Shown: positions 49,905-60,926 of the stretch, one piece after another
How the letters are laid out: the number at the start of each line of letters is the position of its first letter
How positions within the stretch are numbered: the first letter of the stretch is position 1
Assembly (NCBI RefSeq): GCF_001411555.2
Contig: NC_049901.1
Coordinates: 39,898,964 to 39,962,963, forward strand
Source of the DNA: Juglans regia
Taxonomy: Eukaryota; Streptophyta; Magnoliopsida; Fagales; Juglandaceae
Direction: 5' to 3'
DNA length: 64,000 nt
The notes under the pieces: model-generated
Databases searched by the model: none
What the model saw: the letters and a program-made list of their open reading frames with translations, nothing else
Told to the model about the DNA's origin: nothing
Translations under genes and position numbers: made by a program

Positions 49905-50419
49905 CACTTCAGTCCACCATTGATGATGTTTGTGATTACACCATATCCCAGAACCTGACCAGCCGACCTGTCAGCACCGGATGGATTCCATCTCCCGATG
50001 ATAACATCGTGGCATGACGGCTTTGGTGACTGTGGAGTCATCCAGAACCAAAGTGCTATTTTGAATGAGATTATTGGCCGGGTTAATGGCCACAAGGTCA
50101 GGGTTGTTCAATAGGTCCACTCCTATGGCTTTTCCACACCTCCCATAGTTGTAGTTCCTGAATAATGACAATTTTTTGTATACATCACAAAAAAAATATA
50201 TAATTGAAAGACAAAAAGTCATATAGATAATGTAATTGTAAAGGTGATACTGATATATACTGACCATGAAAGTTGGATAAGACCTCGGCCATAATATTGC
50301 CTGCTAGGAGCACAAGGATAATTTGGATCCGAAGCATAGTAGGATCCAGGGTTTTGTTCCCTTAGATAGCAATATCCCCAAGAGTATGGGCCATCTGGTG
50401 CGCTTGCCCATCCTCCTGC

Positions 50420-50680
50420 ATATACATATCACAACACAGGTTAATTCTCTGTGAACCGAAATTTTTGGTCTGGACCGAACCAGTCCCAAAAAAGTTTGAA
50501 ATCAATATAAATCAATATATATTCCATGTGGTTATGCAATTTCTTTTTCTCTATTTGTCCAAAAAAGTCACTACATAAATCAGCACTTTCTAGTGATTTT
50601 CAATCAATATGTCATATAATAGTGGTTTTCTTGACTTTTATCAATTGAATCGAGTATGGTTTTCTTCATAAAAAATCGCA
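50420..50680. other. Junction zone with hAT-like scrap
   Basis: Just upstream of chitinase exon 2 the sequence turns into TGAACCGAAATTTTTGG and GTCTGGACCGAACCAGTCC (about 50451-50489), words of the CCGGA/CCGAA element family. AT-rich DNA leading to the satellite follows. Chitinase exon 1 should lie here and does not. Confidence 0.45.
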
Positions 50681-52965
50681 TTAAGAATTTGCATCAAATA
50701 GCAATTTTATTTTATATATAATAGTGATAAATATTATAATGATTTTATTTATATATATATAATAGTGATAAATATTATAGTAATGTTATTTTTTATTTAT
50801 ATATTATAGTAATTTTATTTTTAGTAATAAATATTATAATAATTTTATTATAGTGATTTTTTAATATTAATAAATATTGTAGTGATTTTATTTTACTTTA
50901 TATATAATAATGATAAATATTATAATGATTTTATTTTTAATTTATATATAATAGTGATAAATATTATAATGATTTTATTTATATATTATTTATATATTAT
51001 ATATTATAGTAATGTTATTTTTTATTTATATATTATAGTGATTTTATTTTTAATTTATATATAATAGTGATAAATATTATAGTAATGTTATTTTTTATTT
51101 ATATATTATAGTGATTTTATTTTTAATTTATATATAATAGTGATAAATATTATAGTATTTTATTTTTTATTTATATATAATAGTGATTTTATTTTTTATT
51201 TATATATTTTAGTGATTTTATTTTTTATTTATATATAATAGAGATAAATATTATAATGTTTTTATTTTTTATTTATATATTATAATGATTTTATTTTTTA
51301 TTTATATTTAATAGTGATTTTATTTTTTATTTATATATTATAGTGATTTTATTTTTTATTTATATATTATAGTGATTTTATTTTTTATTTATATATTATA
51401 GTGATTTTATTTTTTATTTATATATTATAATGATTTTATTTTTTATTTCTATTTAATAGTGATAAATATTGTAGTGATTTTATTTTTTATTTATATATTA
51501 TAGTGATTTTATTTTTTATTTATATATTATAGCGATTTTATTTTTTATTTATATATTATAGCGATTTTATTTTTTATTTATATATTATAGTGATAAATAT
51601 TTTTTATTTATATATTATAGTGATTTTATTTTTTATTTATATATTATAGTGATTTTATTTTTTATTCATATATCATAGCAATTTTATTTTTTATTTATAT
51701 ATTATAGCGATTTAATTTTTTATTTATATATTATTGCAATTTAATTTTTTATTTTATATTTATATATTATAATGATTTTATTTTTTATTTATATTTAATA
51801 TTGATAATTATAGTAATGTTATTTTTTATTTATATATTATAGTAATTTTATTTTTAGTAATAAATATTATAATAATTTTAGTATAGTGATTTTTTAATAT
51901 TAATAAATATTGTAGTGATTTTATTTTACTTTATATATAATAATGATAAATATTATAATGATTTTATTTTTAATTTATATATAATAGTGATAAATATTAT
52001 AATGATTTTATTTATATATATATAATAGTGATAAATATTATAGTAATGTTATTTTTTATTTATATATTATAGTGATTTTATTTTTTATATATATATAAAT
52101 ATTATAGTTTTTATTTTTTATTTATATATTATAATGATTTTATTTTTTATTTATATTTAATAGTGATTTTATTTTTTATTTATATATTATAGTGATTTTA
52201 TTTTTTATTTATATATTATAATGATTTTATTTTTTATTTATATTTATTATAGTGATTTTATTTTTTATTTATATATTATAGTGATTTTATTTTTTATTTA
52301 TATATTATAGTGATTTTATTTTTTATTTATATATTATAATGATTTTATTTTTTATTTCTATTTAATAGTGATAAATATTGTAGTGATTTTATTTTTTATT
52401 TATATATTATAGTGATTTTATTTTTTATTTATATATTATAGCGATTTTATTTTTTATTTATATATTATAGCGATTTTATTTTTTATTTATATATTATAGT
52501 GATAAATATTTTTTATTTATATATTATAGTGATTTTATTTTTTATTTATATATTATAGTGATTTTATTTTTTATTCATATATTATAGCAATTTTATTTTT
52601 TATTTATATATTATAGCGATTTAATTTTTTATTTATATATTATTGCAATTTAATTTTTTATTTTATATTTATATATTATAATGATTTTATTTTATATTTA
52701 TATTTAATATTGATAAATATTATAGTTATTTTATTTTTTATTTATATATTATAGTGATTTTATTTTTTATTTATATATTATAGCGATTTTATTTTTTATT
52801 TATATATAATAGTGATAAATATTTTTTATTTATATATTATACTGATTTTTTATTTATTTATATATTATAATGATTTTTTTTATATATTTAATAATGATAA
52901 ATATTATAGTGATTTTATTTTTTATTTATATATAATAATGATAAGTATTATAGAATGTTTGTGAA
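50680..52965. repeat. AT-rich satellite, about 28-bp unit, with higher-order repeat
   Basis: Almost 2.3 kb of variants of TATTATAGTGATTTTATTTT plus TTATTTATA, roughly 27-28 bases per unit and some seventy or more units. A long distinctive block (TTAGTAATAAATATTATAAT through TATATATAATAATG) at 50821 returns at about 51854, and another (TTCTATTTAATAGTG) at 51447 returns at about 52356. A segment of about 0.9-1.0 kb was therefore itself duplicated. Open frames inside are repeat artefacts. Confidence 0.93.
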
Positions 52966-53104
52966 TAGTTATGAGTAGAGATTGAAGTGAGTTTGTAGGT
53001 CCCATTGAAAGTATTTTAAATTGTTTGGCATGTGAAAGATTTTCAAAAGTACGAGAATACTTGGAAAGTGTTGAAGATACTCTAATACCCAAACACAGCC
53101 TAAG

Positions 53105-53909
53105 ACGCGACTCAGTCACTAACTCTGGCCTACAGCTATAGCGTTAGCATTTCTCCTACATTGTCCAAAGAGAAGTGCAGAAGAAGAAATATCGATCTTC
53201 AGGGAATTAACGTTTCTACCTTCTTTCTTTAAGCCCTAAGCTTTTAGCAGAACATATAATATGGATCGGCTACCATGTGTGATGATCTTTGCCATCGCTC
53301 CCACAAGGTAATTTACTTTTTGGAATAGACTTTGCAGTTCTACGACTCGATCGTTCTTCATGATGTTTTCGACAGGTTCTTTTGTAGGGAATATCGAAAG
53401 CGGGTGGATGATGAAGATGAAGCATTTGATAAAAGTCGACTGCGTAAGTTCATCAATTAGTGGCGCAAACGATTTTAATGGAGACTCTTCTCAAAACATG
53501 GTTCTGTATCCAATCCAAAACAGAGTACGTTAAAGTTTTAAACTCAGATATCTAAGCCTTGTTATAGTCAAAATGATACGTACTGTTCGTTAAACTCATG
53601 GATTAGTTAAAAAAAAAAAGATTAAACATTGACTAGCATGAAAAAGCATAAATGATAATTGGTTCTACAACAAGTGGCGCACATTGACATGTAAATAGCA
53701 TAACTCGTAATTTTTTTTATTGAGAAGTGTCACGAAAATAAATATATAAACTAATGTGATTAGTTATGATACGCTAGATCTATTTTACATTAAAAAAAAA
53801 TTCACAATCTAATGTATCAAGCAGGCTATATCAATTTGTGTCTTTATTTTTGTGAGATCTTTTATAAACCAAACATTCCCATCATTTATGCGACTTTATG
53901 CTTTGGAAG
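53105..53909 (+). repeat. Segmental duplication, module 1, copy B
   Basis: Partner of 38916-39730. It begins only about 140 bases after the AT satellite ends. Confidence 0.93.
53261..53460 (+). CDS. Small two-exon gene candidate, 43 residues, copy B
   Basis: Exon 1 is 53261-53307 (MDRLPCVMIFAIAPT plus two bases), with a clean donor AAG|GTAATT. A 68-base intron ends in TTTTCGACAG. Exon 2 is 53376-53460 (FFCREYRKRVDDEDEAFDK, then SRLRKFIN and TAG). Phases match and the product is 43 residues with a hydrophobic N-terminal third and a strongly charged C-terminal half. Compared with copy A (39072) the exon 2 indel is a whole codon and the stop is conserved. I know no family with this sequence. 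It could also be the tail of a longer transcript or a captured exon pair. Nothing proves expression. Confidence 0.4.
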
Positions 53910-55800
53910 GTAATGATACTCTTCATTTTAGATTTATCATCCATAATCATTCATGCTAATGTGACACAGTGGTTTCATATGTCTATAACTTATAGCTATT
54001 TTTTTTTTTATATACATTTAGAGAGGGGGTCGAACCCATGATCTCCATTTTGAAGATGTGTATATTGTGTTAGAGCACTCTCATTAGATTAGTTAAAACT
54101 TAAATTTATTGAGTATTTAGTTATTAGAGAGCAAAATATACTCACAATGGATTAGTTAAATTTCAAATATTTGGAATTTAGTTACAGTGACTTTCAATTT
54201 TTTTTTCAAATTTAAAGGTTACTGTACATGCATCAAATACATATTTCATTAATTATTTTTCTCTCCCTTTCTTTCTATCACATATTTTATCACAATTGGT
54301 ATATTAATTTGAGTTAGTGATATATTAATTTAATAAGAATATGATTATTAATTAATATATAATAGGTAGAATAGTAAAATATGATAAAATAAATTAATTA
54401 ATAATTAAAAAATTAAATATTTTTAAACTTATTAGTTATTTATTACTATACAATGTATAAATGTATAATCTAATATGGAGATTTGATGTGAATAACTAAA
54501 ATGAAATTCATCTTATATTATTTTATTGTTATATATTGAAAAAATATCTATTCCAATGTAGAGATTTATATAAATAGAATAGTTAAAAATTAAATTTCTC
54601 TTATATTTATAAAAAATATCATTTAATTTTAACTAATCCAATGAAAATACTCTCAGTAGGCCACATGCCCTACGGCCCAACTTAACTGGTTAATTGTGCT
54701 AAATGAATATGTATGAGTGAAAACAATAATATTTATCTCTTGTAAATCATGGAGCAGTTTTAGGAGGAATCAATGGGCTTTTGTTTTGTGGCCTAGGCTC
54801 AGTCTTCAGCCTGTACCTGGAAGTATGGGCTTCTGTGCAATGTTGCCTTTTATTGCGGCCTGTATATAGTATGTAACTATGTATGATTATCTCACTTTTA
54901 TCTCATTAAATAAGGAATAATATATTTATTATTATTAAATAATTATTTATTACATTTATTACTATTAATATACCACATACTATTTAATATGATTAAAATA
55001 TAATGAGAGTGTGATGTATAGCATTACTCATTATAAAAATTATGAAAATGATAGATAGTCAAATGTTTTTACACTTATTTATATAATTATGTTTTAAATG
55101 AGGAGTATTTTTGTAATAAAAATAATATTAATTTACATAAATATCTTCATTTTAAAATATAATTATAAAAATAATTGTATATATACCGTTATTAGACAAT
55201 GTTAAGGGATCGAGAAATGTGTCTCTACGTTATATGATACGTACAATTACATTTTTTTCTAAATATTTTTAAATATTTTTTAAAAAAAAGTCACTAAAAA
55301 TCACTGCCCAAAAAAAATAAAAATAAAAAAGTATCCATCACTTTGGGACACCATTCTATGTCCCCAAGCATTTTCTATCATTATTATTTGAGCAGTGCTA
55401 CAGTCAACAAATTTGTATCCCGAATAGGTTACCGAATAGTGTATATCAATTTTTTAATTTTTATTTATCTTTTTCATGTATTTTTTTAATTACCGTAAAC
55501 ATTTAAAAAAAATTTATAACATTATTAAAAAAATATATTCTTAATTATTAAGTAAAAAAAAATTAAAAAAAATTAAAAAAAAATTTATTCGGGACACTAT
55601 TGGATCCCGAATTCGGGACCAAAGCATTTTCTATCATTATTATTTCTTGCGTCAATCTTCTTTGTTGACTTTTCTCTATCCTGGGGTGGTCTAGGCAAGA
55701 TTTATTACATTTTATGAAGTCCAGCCATTACACGCCGTGACAACGTTAGATAGAAACTTGAGGCCGAAGCAACTGCACGCATTTTTCCTTCCATCTGCGT
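53910..55800. other. AT-rich spacer with several MITE-like repeats
   Basis: A TIR-type element at about 54071-54655: left CACTCTCATTAGATTAGTTAA, right TTAACTAATCCAATGAAAAT plus ACTCTC, and a similar word again at 54150. A decayed CTCATTATGTAAAATG-type MITE lies at about 54890-55035 and poly-A/T MITE cores at about 55250-55380 and 55395-55625. No gene. Confidence 0.55.
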
Positions 55801-56135
55801 CATGCCTAGTCACGTCCAACGCGATCCAAGTAGTCAGTAACCTGGGTTTTGGTATCAATTAAGACCGAAGTGCCGACAATTCCATTAATATATATCTCTC
55901 TCTCTGCCAGATTCCAGTAATTATTAGCAAATAGCAACAGTAGTAGTACTACTTGATCTTGAAGGTAAAAGATATCGATCGAGCCTTTCATGAACTTGTC
56001 AAGATATATTTTTTCTTCGTGTTTTACTTTCTAATCGTCTTTGCTATATGCTATAGCTATATATTGTTTTTCGTGTTTTTTTTTTCCTTATTTTCTCATT
56101 GATTTCTGTTAGTTTGAGCTCTTAATTTGTTGTTT
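55801..56135 (+). promoter_or_regulatory. Possible leader of the gene at 58230, before a Copia insertion
   Basis: Non-repeat-like sequence with a TATATATCTCTCTCTCTGCC block (55888-55907), then a stretch ending TTGAAG|GTAAAAG near 55962 that could be the donor of a non-coding first exon. The intron would then hold the Copia element and end at TTTTGCAG (58202-58209). Inferred from position only. Confidence 0.3.
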
Positions 56136-58080
56136 GTGTGTATTAACAGCTCACTTGCCAATAATCAAGCAAATATTCTCTCCATATTTATACCTCCAAG
56201 ATTTTAGGAATTACTCTTTATGTTTTGTAACTGTAAATACATACTATATTGTAATAGTTACCTTAGATAGATTATACCATATTGTAATAGTTACCTTAAA
56301 TAGATTTATTTCCTGTATCTATTTATTCTAATCTCTTTTCACTGTAAAAGTAAGAGTTTCAAAAATACAAAGTTTTATTTCTTGACATGGTATCAGCCTA
56401 ATCGATCTTTTCCTATGGCTTCCCCCTCCCCATACCTCCTTCACCCATCCGACTCCCCTAGCCTCATCCTTGTCTCTGGTCTTCTCACCGGTGACAATTT
56501 TCCCAAATGGCAAAAAGCCATGACCCGTGCTCTCAACGCCAAAAACAAATTAGTTTTTGTTGATGGCACTCTCCCTCCACCCGACCCTACTTCTACAGAT
56601 TACAAACAATGGAATCAAACTAAAGATATGGTTCTCACCTGGCTTCTCAACTCCATCAGTCCCTCCTTAGCTAACTCCCTTGAATTTCACACTGACCCTC
56701 GAGAAGTCTGGCTTGATCTTCAGTCTCGTTTTTGCCATGGCAATAATGCCAGGATTTATCACCTCAAGCGTGAGTTATCATCTCTGCAACAACACACCCA
56801 GTCGATTCATGACTATTACAATCAAATCAGGCAAATATGGGATGAACTCAGCCATTTACAAAAAACCAACGATCTGAAAAAATTACAGCAACAATTTGAA
56901 GATGAGAGAGTTTACCAATTTTTACTCGGCCTAAATGATTCTTTTTCCCAACTCCGAACCCAAATCCTTGCCATGGAAACCCTTCCCCCCATCACCAAAA
57001 TTTTTTCTATTCTTTTTCAGGAAGAGCAACAGCGTCTCCTTCATGTCCGACCAACAATGGCGTCGGAAGCAACCCATGCCTTCGCCGCTCACTCTGGTGG
57101 TCCTCCAAAGAAGCCCCTGCTCTGCACCGAATGCGGCAAGCACGGCCACACTCGTGACCGATGTTGGCGGATCATTGGGTATCCCACAAGTCGTGAGTCC
57201 CGCGGCAAACAGCCGTCTTCCATCCTCGGCAAACCCCCTTCCTCGTCGCCCATGGTCCACCAAGTTTCTTCCTCATCTCCGATTCCCAGTTTAACGCCCG
57301 ATCTATACCAGAGGTTACTCGATTTGCTCAAGCCGCCCACTCCCACCGCAAACTTCGTCGGTAACGTCTCCTCCTCTTTCTCTTTTGATAGCTACCGTGA
57401 CTGGGTGGTCGATAGTGGCGCCACCGACCATCTCTGCCATGACCGAACCCTGTTCTCCTCCATGATTTCTCCATCCTCTGACCGAATGGTCACTTTACCG
57501 AATGGAAGCCTAATTAAAATTGAGGGAGTCGGCACTTGTGTCTTAGCCGAACACCTCATTTTACGAAATGTCCTTTTTGTTCCTCAATTTCTATTTAATC
57601 TTCTTTCTGTCCCTCAACTCACCACAACTAATTCTTGTACTAAACATATTGAGATTGATTGTCACATTGTTCGAGATAAAATTCGCTCCGGCCTTCTCAA
57701 TGCTATTTACACCTCCACCCATGAGCAAGTTGCTGACATCTTCACCAAACCATTGGGCCGGGATCTCTTCCATCATTTTTTATCCAAGTTGGGCATTACA
57801 GACCTCCATGCACCAACTTGAGGGGGCGTATTAACAGCTCACTTGCCAATAATCAAGCAAATATTCTCTCCATATTTATACCTCCAAGATTTTAGGAATT
57901 ACTCTTTATGTTTTGTAACTGTAAATACATACCATATTGTAATAGTTACCTTAGATAGATTATACCATATTGTAATAGTTACCTTAGCTAGATTTATTTC
58001 CTGTATCTATTTATTCTAATCTCCTTTCACTGTAAAAGTAAGAGTTTCAGAAATACAAAGTTTTATTTCTCGACAGTGTG
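56136..58080 (+). mobile_element. Internally deleted Copia element, 1935 bp, complete LTRs
   Basis: 5' LTR 56141-56387 and 3' LTR 57829-58075 are both 247 bp and differ at about six positions by eye. The target duplication is GTGTG (56136-56140 and 58076-58080). A primer-binding site, TGGTATCAGCC, directly follows the 5' LTR; the purine tract TTGAGGGGGCG precedes the 3' LTR. Both LTRs start TATTAACA, not the canonical TG. The interior lacks integrase and reverse transcriptase, so movement would need an autonomous partner. Confidence 0.94.
56415..57821 (+). CDS. Copia gag-protease frame fused to the RNase H tail
   Basis: One uninterrupted frame, 468 residues from the Met opening MASPSPYLLHPSDSP; an upstream Met at 56382 would give 479 but overlaps the primer-binding region. 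Order: a Copia N-terminal gag segment (FPKWQKAMTRALNAKN), the main gag (DPREVWLDLQSRF), a CCHC zinc knuckle (CTECGKHGHTRDRC), a Ser/Pro linker, then a protease start (WVVDSGATDHLC, catalytic DSGA). After LLSVPQLT it jumps to KHIEIDCHIVRDKI and EQVADIFTKPLG, the last part of Copia RNase H. Integrase, reverse transcriptase and most of RNase H are gone, yet the frame is kept to the stop at 57819-57821. It may still make capsid protein; that is inference. Confidence 0.88.
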   Translation: MASPSPYLLHPSDSPSLILVSGLLTGDNFPKWQKAMTRALNAKNKLVFVDGTLPPPDPTSTDYKQWNQTKDMVLTWLLNSISPSLANSLEFHTDPREVWLDLQSRFCHGNNARIYHLKRELSSLQQHTQSIHDYYNQIRQIWDELSHLQKTNDLKKLQQQFEDERVYQFLLGLNDSFSQLRTQILAMETLPPITKIFSILFQEEQQRLLHVRPTMASEATHAFAAHSGGPPKKPLLCTECGKHGHTRDRCWRIIGYPTSRESRGKQPSSILGKPPSSSPMVHQVSSSSPIPSLTPDLYQRLLDLLKPPTPTANFVGNVSSSFSFDSYRDWVVDSGATDHLCHDRTLFSSMISPSSDRMVTLPNGSLIKIEGVGTCVLAEHLILRNVLFVPQFLFNLLSVPQLTTTNSCTKHIEIDCHIVRDKIRSGLLNAIYTSTHEQVADIFTKPLGRDLFHHFLSKLGITDLHAPT

Positions 58081-58102
58081 TATGTTAATGGTGGTTATAC
58101 AT

Positions 58103-58190
58103 GCAGGTACTTAAATTTATAATTGATCACTTGAGAAGTCAGGTCTTGCATGAGTTACATGCATGCAGGTACTTAAATTTATAATCTGTT
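58103..58190 (+). repeat. Short direct repeat in the putative intron
   Basis: ATGCAGGTACTTAAATTTAT occurs twice about 62 bases apart, next to the Copia 3' flank and just upstream of the acceptor at 58209. Confidence 0.6.
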
Positions 58191-58229
58191 AATGGTGCTT
58201 GTTTTGCAGTTACTTTGTCTGGCAATTCA

Positions 58230-58888
58230 ATGGTGATTAGACCTTGTTCAAGAAACACCATGATTAAAAACAAGTCAGATCTCACAATGAGAGTGGATGT
58301 GATAGTGCATCCTGGCAACTTTCTATCAAAGGCGAGTGTGCCTGAAATCCCAGCTGGAGAGCACAGGTATATCTGCTATGCAGATTTCGGCATTGAAACC
58401 AATGTCAACCGCAACGTCGAAGTGCTTGCTTACTGCGACGGTGCCAAGGAAAAGGACAAGAAACCTATTCCAACATCCGAGATAAGGGACAATCAAGGAA
58501 TTGAATTGACGTACATGAACGGAAAGGTCGACTATCATCGTGTCAAGGGAAATATGATTGAGATGAATGGGTATATACGTACATGACTTGATCATCGTAG
58601 ATCATGATGATGCATGCCTCTTGAACAATTTAATTATTAATTTCCTTGATGATCTTTTGCTCATGTCTTAATATAATTATTTCTTTTATTAGGGTAATCA
58701 TCCTGATGAAACACGCAGCCAGAAAAATCAGGTCAATATTGTGGAAAATGGAAGATCATAAAGAACTGAGAAGTGCTGTTCTCGAGAACAACCGCGGCCT
58801 CTTGCAACCTGATGGAAAGAATAAGATTGCTCACGGAGATGGCTTGGGTACTCTTGAACCAAGTACTAGAGCTGGACCCGTTGGATGA
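58230..58888 (+). CDS. Two-exon gene of unknown function, about 178 residues
   Basis: An exon opens after the acceptor TTTTGCAG (58202-58209). The first Met is at 58230, exon part one ends at 58570 (AATGG|GTATAT) and part two is 58693-58888 after a TTTATTAG acceptor, in phase. The product starts MVIRPCSRNTMIKNKSDLT and contains VHPGNFLSKASVPEIPAGEH, a YCDG...PIPTSEI stretch and a Lys/Arg-rich tail ending TRAGPVG. Without splicing the frame would stop at 58586 (118 residues). The core faintly recalls small plant-specific uncharacterised proteins (NKSDxT, IPAGEH), but I cannot name the family. No signal peptide or membrane segment is evident. No copy is found in unit A, where retrotransposon debris occupies the equivalent place. 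The start may lie further upstream if an earlier exon is coding. Confidence 0.55.
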
Positions 58889-59415
58889 AGGACGTGTGAC
58901 TGTGACGTCTCTCGTGTTTTATTATATATATATATATATATCTATATATATATATATAGAAGACGCGTCCCTCATCCAACGGGTCCATCTTGACTCACAT
59001 GATATCCAATTTATATATAATATATATGTATATATATATAATTAGTAATTACCCTCCAATAATGTATGATTGTGTAGTAGTACTTGTCGCGCTTCTTTCA
59101 TGCACCCTACATATACGCTTCTTAATTTGTACAATGTAATACTTATTTTTTTTCTTTTGCATATATATATGCAGGTTGTCTATATTATATACTTCTTCAA
59201 TATATATTGGTTTTTGTTTGGATATATATGAATTAAATTATCAAACTCTCTTCTAGCTTTCCATTAGCTTAATTAATAGTATTTTTGGAACAGGTTATAA
59301 TGATTTAAATTCACTTGTAAGCGACATACATGGATGATCAGGCCGATTTGTTTATCTTAAATTTAATATCGTAATATATAAGCTCCGTATACGCACCTTT
59401 AATTCTAACATAAGT
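58889..59415. other. 3' flank and spacer, no further gene
   Basis: (TA)n tract 58922-58959, then a stretch (58961-58990) that is an inverted copy of the gene's last coding bases: GACGCGTCCCTCATCCAACG opposes CGTTGGATGAAGGACGTGT at 58879. This could fold into a hairpin of about 25 bp around the microsatellite. No gene seen. Confidence 0.55.
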
Positions 59416-59776
59416 AGTGCAGATCGATATTGGTAGTTTCTTTGAATTAGTAATTTATTTATTTGTGATTGATGAAGGAAAAAACTTAAAGGTATTTTCC
59501 CTCATTTAATATTGAACTATCTATATATATATATATATATTATATATATCGGTAACCATTATGAAAGGAAAATCAATATATATATATGTCATGAAAGATT
59601 AATTAAGATCAGACAATTATATCATGAAATATTTGTGGTTTATAACATTAATTTCTCCCTATATTAATGACTGAAATCTTCACCTCCAGCACTGCACGCA
59701 GTATTACAAAGAACTTCAAATTCCAGAGAAAAATCTAAGTTAGCCAAAGTGACACTCTCCAAGAGAGACTCAAACT

Positions 59777-60492
59777 TAGGGGTGTAAACTCAAACCGGAA
59801 AACCGGACCGGACCGGACCGAACCGGACCGGTTTTACCGGTTTTGAACCGGTCCGGTCCGGAACCGGTTTTTAAAACGTAAAAACCGGCCGGTTCCGGTC
59901 CGGTTCCGGAATTTTTTGGACCGAACCGAACCGGACCGGACCCGTTGATTAAAAAAAATAAAAAATAATATTTTTATATATAAGTTTTATACAAAATATT
60001 TTATATATATTAAATATTAATATATATAAGTTTTATATATAATGTATAATTATAAATTTTTATGTGAAATTTTATATATAACATATATATTCATATATGA
60101 AATAATTTCTTATTATAATTTATAAATTATTACATAAAATGTTAATACTAAATCACTAAAAGTTTATAACTAATACTAATATATAACTTATAACTATACC
60201 AATAGTCTAATATTAATACTATTATATAGTCTAATATATTAATAAAAGTATAAAACAGTTTTTTTTTAATCAATTTTTTTTTTTATAAACAAATTTTTAA
60301 TGACAAATTGTGAAATTTATATTTTTAAAAAACTGAAAAACCGGACCGGACCGAAAACCGGTAAAACCGGAAGTACCGGTTTAGGAGGGTAACCGGTGCG
60401 TAATCGGTTTTGAAAAATATAAAACCAGTACATACCGGTTCGGTCCTAGATTTTATCCAAAACCGGACCGGACCGGACCGGTTACACCCCTA
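59777..60492. mobile_element. Complete non-autonomous hAT-type element with CCGGA arrays
   Basis: 716 bp with perfect 8-bp target duplication CTCAAACT (59769-59776 and 60493-60500) and TIRs TAGGGGTGTAA / TTACACCCCTA. The ends are arrays of CCGGA/ACCGG words in both orientations; the core is AT-rich. Unit A shows the unoccupied site: a single CTCAAATC at 42813-42820, followed directly by the same flank. No transposase. Confidence 0.93.
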
Positions 60493-60926
60493 CTCAAACT
60501 ATATTTGGATCTATACTTTAAAATGACTAATCAATTATACAATTTGGAGTCTCTTTGAAACCATTATAAAGAGCAAAAATTTTTCATTCTCAAACAATAT
60601 ATGATATTTCCACTCCCAATCTATCTTTATTACTCAGTAAGGGGCACGTATCACATTCTGTTAAATATATATTAATGGAGCTAGCTATTAGTACTGCAAG
60701 TGGTTAAGGGACTAGGTTTTCGCCAACTTAGATATTTAATTTAACTAAGAATTATATTTTATTTTCTCTCACATATTTTAATTTGTTTTTACCATGAGAA
60801 TGACATTTATTACATTAATTTACCTTTTTTATTGGTCGGTCGGTCAACTTACTTACATAAACAAAATAATTAGTTAATTTGTTGGGAGGGGGGGGTTTGC
60901 ACTGATCAATAATCAGCCCACTTTTG

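Larger units (their letters stand above)
45070..50415 (-). pseudogene. GH19 chitinase pseudogene, split by a Copia element
   Basis: Exon 2 is 50415-50265 ([31 protein letters not shown]). Exon 3 starts near 50157 ([20 protein letters not shown]) and continues through [19 protein letters not shown] and [15 protein letters not shown] to the Copia insertion at 49904. It resumes beyond the element at 45158 with [21 protein letters not shown]. These are the conserved family 19 chitinase blocks of class I/II enzymes, which cut chitin in defence. Exon 1, with the catalytic-Glu HETTGG region and any chitin-binding domain, is absent; AT satellite lies there. A frameshift (extra bases) also separates [10 protein letters not shown] from [10 protein letters not shown]. 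The C-terminus runs into hAT sequence. Dead by several independent lesions. Confidence 0.9.

Noticed and set aside
54020..54060. tRNA-like wording (GGGGTCGAACCCATGATCTCC)
   Set aside because: No acceptor stem, anticodon arm or D-arm could be placed around it; at most a scrap of a tRNA-derived SINE.
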